Below are positions 7,073 through 7,136 of a DNA stretch of 7,136 nucleotides, one piece after another. Position numbers and translations under genes: made by a program. Source of the stretch: Opitutus sp. GAS368 (GTDB lineage: Bacteria > Verrucomicrobiota > Verrucomicrobiia > Opitutales > UBA953); contig CAMDQP010000052.1 of the NCBI GenBank assembly GCA_945906115.1, positions 1-7,136 of the forward strand. Reading direction: 5' to 3'. The notes below the pieces were generated by a model. It had not been told where the DNA came from, did not search any database, and saw only the letters and a program-made list of their open reading frames with translations. Position 1 is the first letter of the stretch. The number at the start of each line of letters is the position of its first letter.

Positions 7073-7094
7073 CTGTCAAGGGGTGTCTGTCAAG
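7073..7094. repeat. Pair of direct 8-bp repeats CTGTCAAG just upstream of dnaG
   Basis: CTGTCAAG occurs at 7073-7080 and 7087-7094 on the plus strand, with a 14-bp period, ending 3 bases before the chosen dnaG GTG. Read on the minus strand, each copy is CTTGACAG and contains TTGACA, identical to a consensus -35 box. However, no suitable -10 lies 16-18 bp downstream, since that place falls in the coding region. The repeats share the core TGTCAAG with the inverted repeat inside dnaG. They could be a regulator site or chance; function is unknown. Confidence 0.45.
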
Positions 7095-7136
7095 TGGGTC
7101 GGAGCAAACGAAAATAATTCCCAATCGGCGATAGGG

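Noticed and set aside
7060..7094. TTGACA boxes before dnaG as an active promoter
   Set aside because: Neither TTGACA has a TATAAT-like hexamer at 16-18 bp spacing, and the -10 position would fall at or after the chosen start codon.
7071..7124. Upstream TTG start for dnaG at 7124, adding 18 residues
   Set aside because: The added residues do not look like any DnaG N-terminus, there is no ribosome site before the TTG, and the GTG at 7070 matches the usual start of the family. It is not fully excluded.

Overview
This GC-rich window (estimated by eye, not computed) carries five genes, all on the minus strand. It reads right to left as dnaG (primase), rpoD (primary sigma factor), a small lipoprotein gene, ychF (GTPase), an intrinsic terminator, and then a sulfatase gene that runs off the left edge. 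The dnaG-rpoD pair is the core of the bacterial macromolecular synthesis operon. The secreted sulfatase, the Lys/Ala-rich tail on the sigma factor and the lack of clear Shine-Dalgarno sites suggest a member of the Planctomycetota-Verrucomicrobiota-Chlamydiota superphylum. A verrucomicrobial (Opitutae-like) bacterium is my best guess, but this is pattern recognition and not a phylogenetic result.

Layout. Positions 7070-5205 hold dnaG, preceded by a short direct repeat. Positions 5194-3092 hold rpoD, beginning 10 nt after dnaG stops. Positions 3095-2715 hold a 126-residue lipoprotein whose GTG start overlaps the rpoD stop by 4 nt. Positions 2666-1557 hold ychF after a 48-nt gap. A 9-bp hairpin with a T-rich tail at 1519-1486 closes this unit. 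Positions 1439-1 hold the sulfatase, which lacks only its extreme C-terminus. No intergenic stretch exceeds 120 bases.

The first four genes look like one transcription unit joining replication initiation, transcription initiation, an envelope lipoprotein and a ribosome-associated GTPase. The sulfatase lies beyond the terminator and is probably expressed separately for breakdown of sulfated glycans.

The most notable signals are these: DnaG keeps only one of its four usual zinc ligands; the dnaG linker contains a G9 run inside a perfect 9-bp inverted repeat next to a C/G-rich tract; RpoD has a highly basic N-terminal extension and an unusual Gly/Pro-rich C-terminal tail; and none of the five genes has a recognisable Shine-Dalgarno site. 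I see no CRISPR array, tRNA, rRNA, insertion sequence or clearly new multi-gene system.
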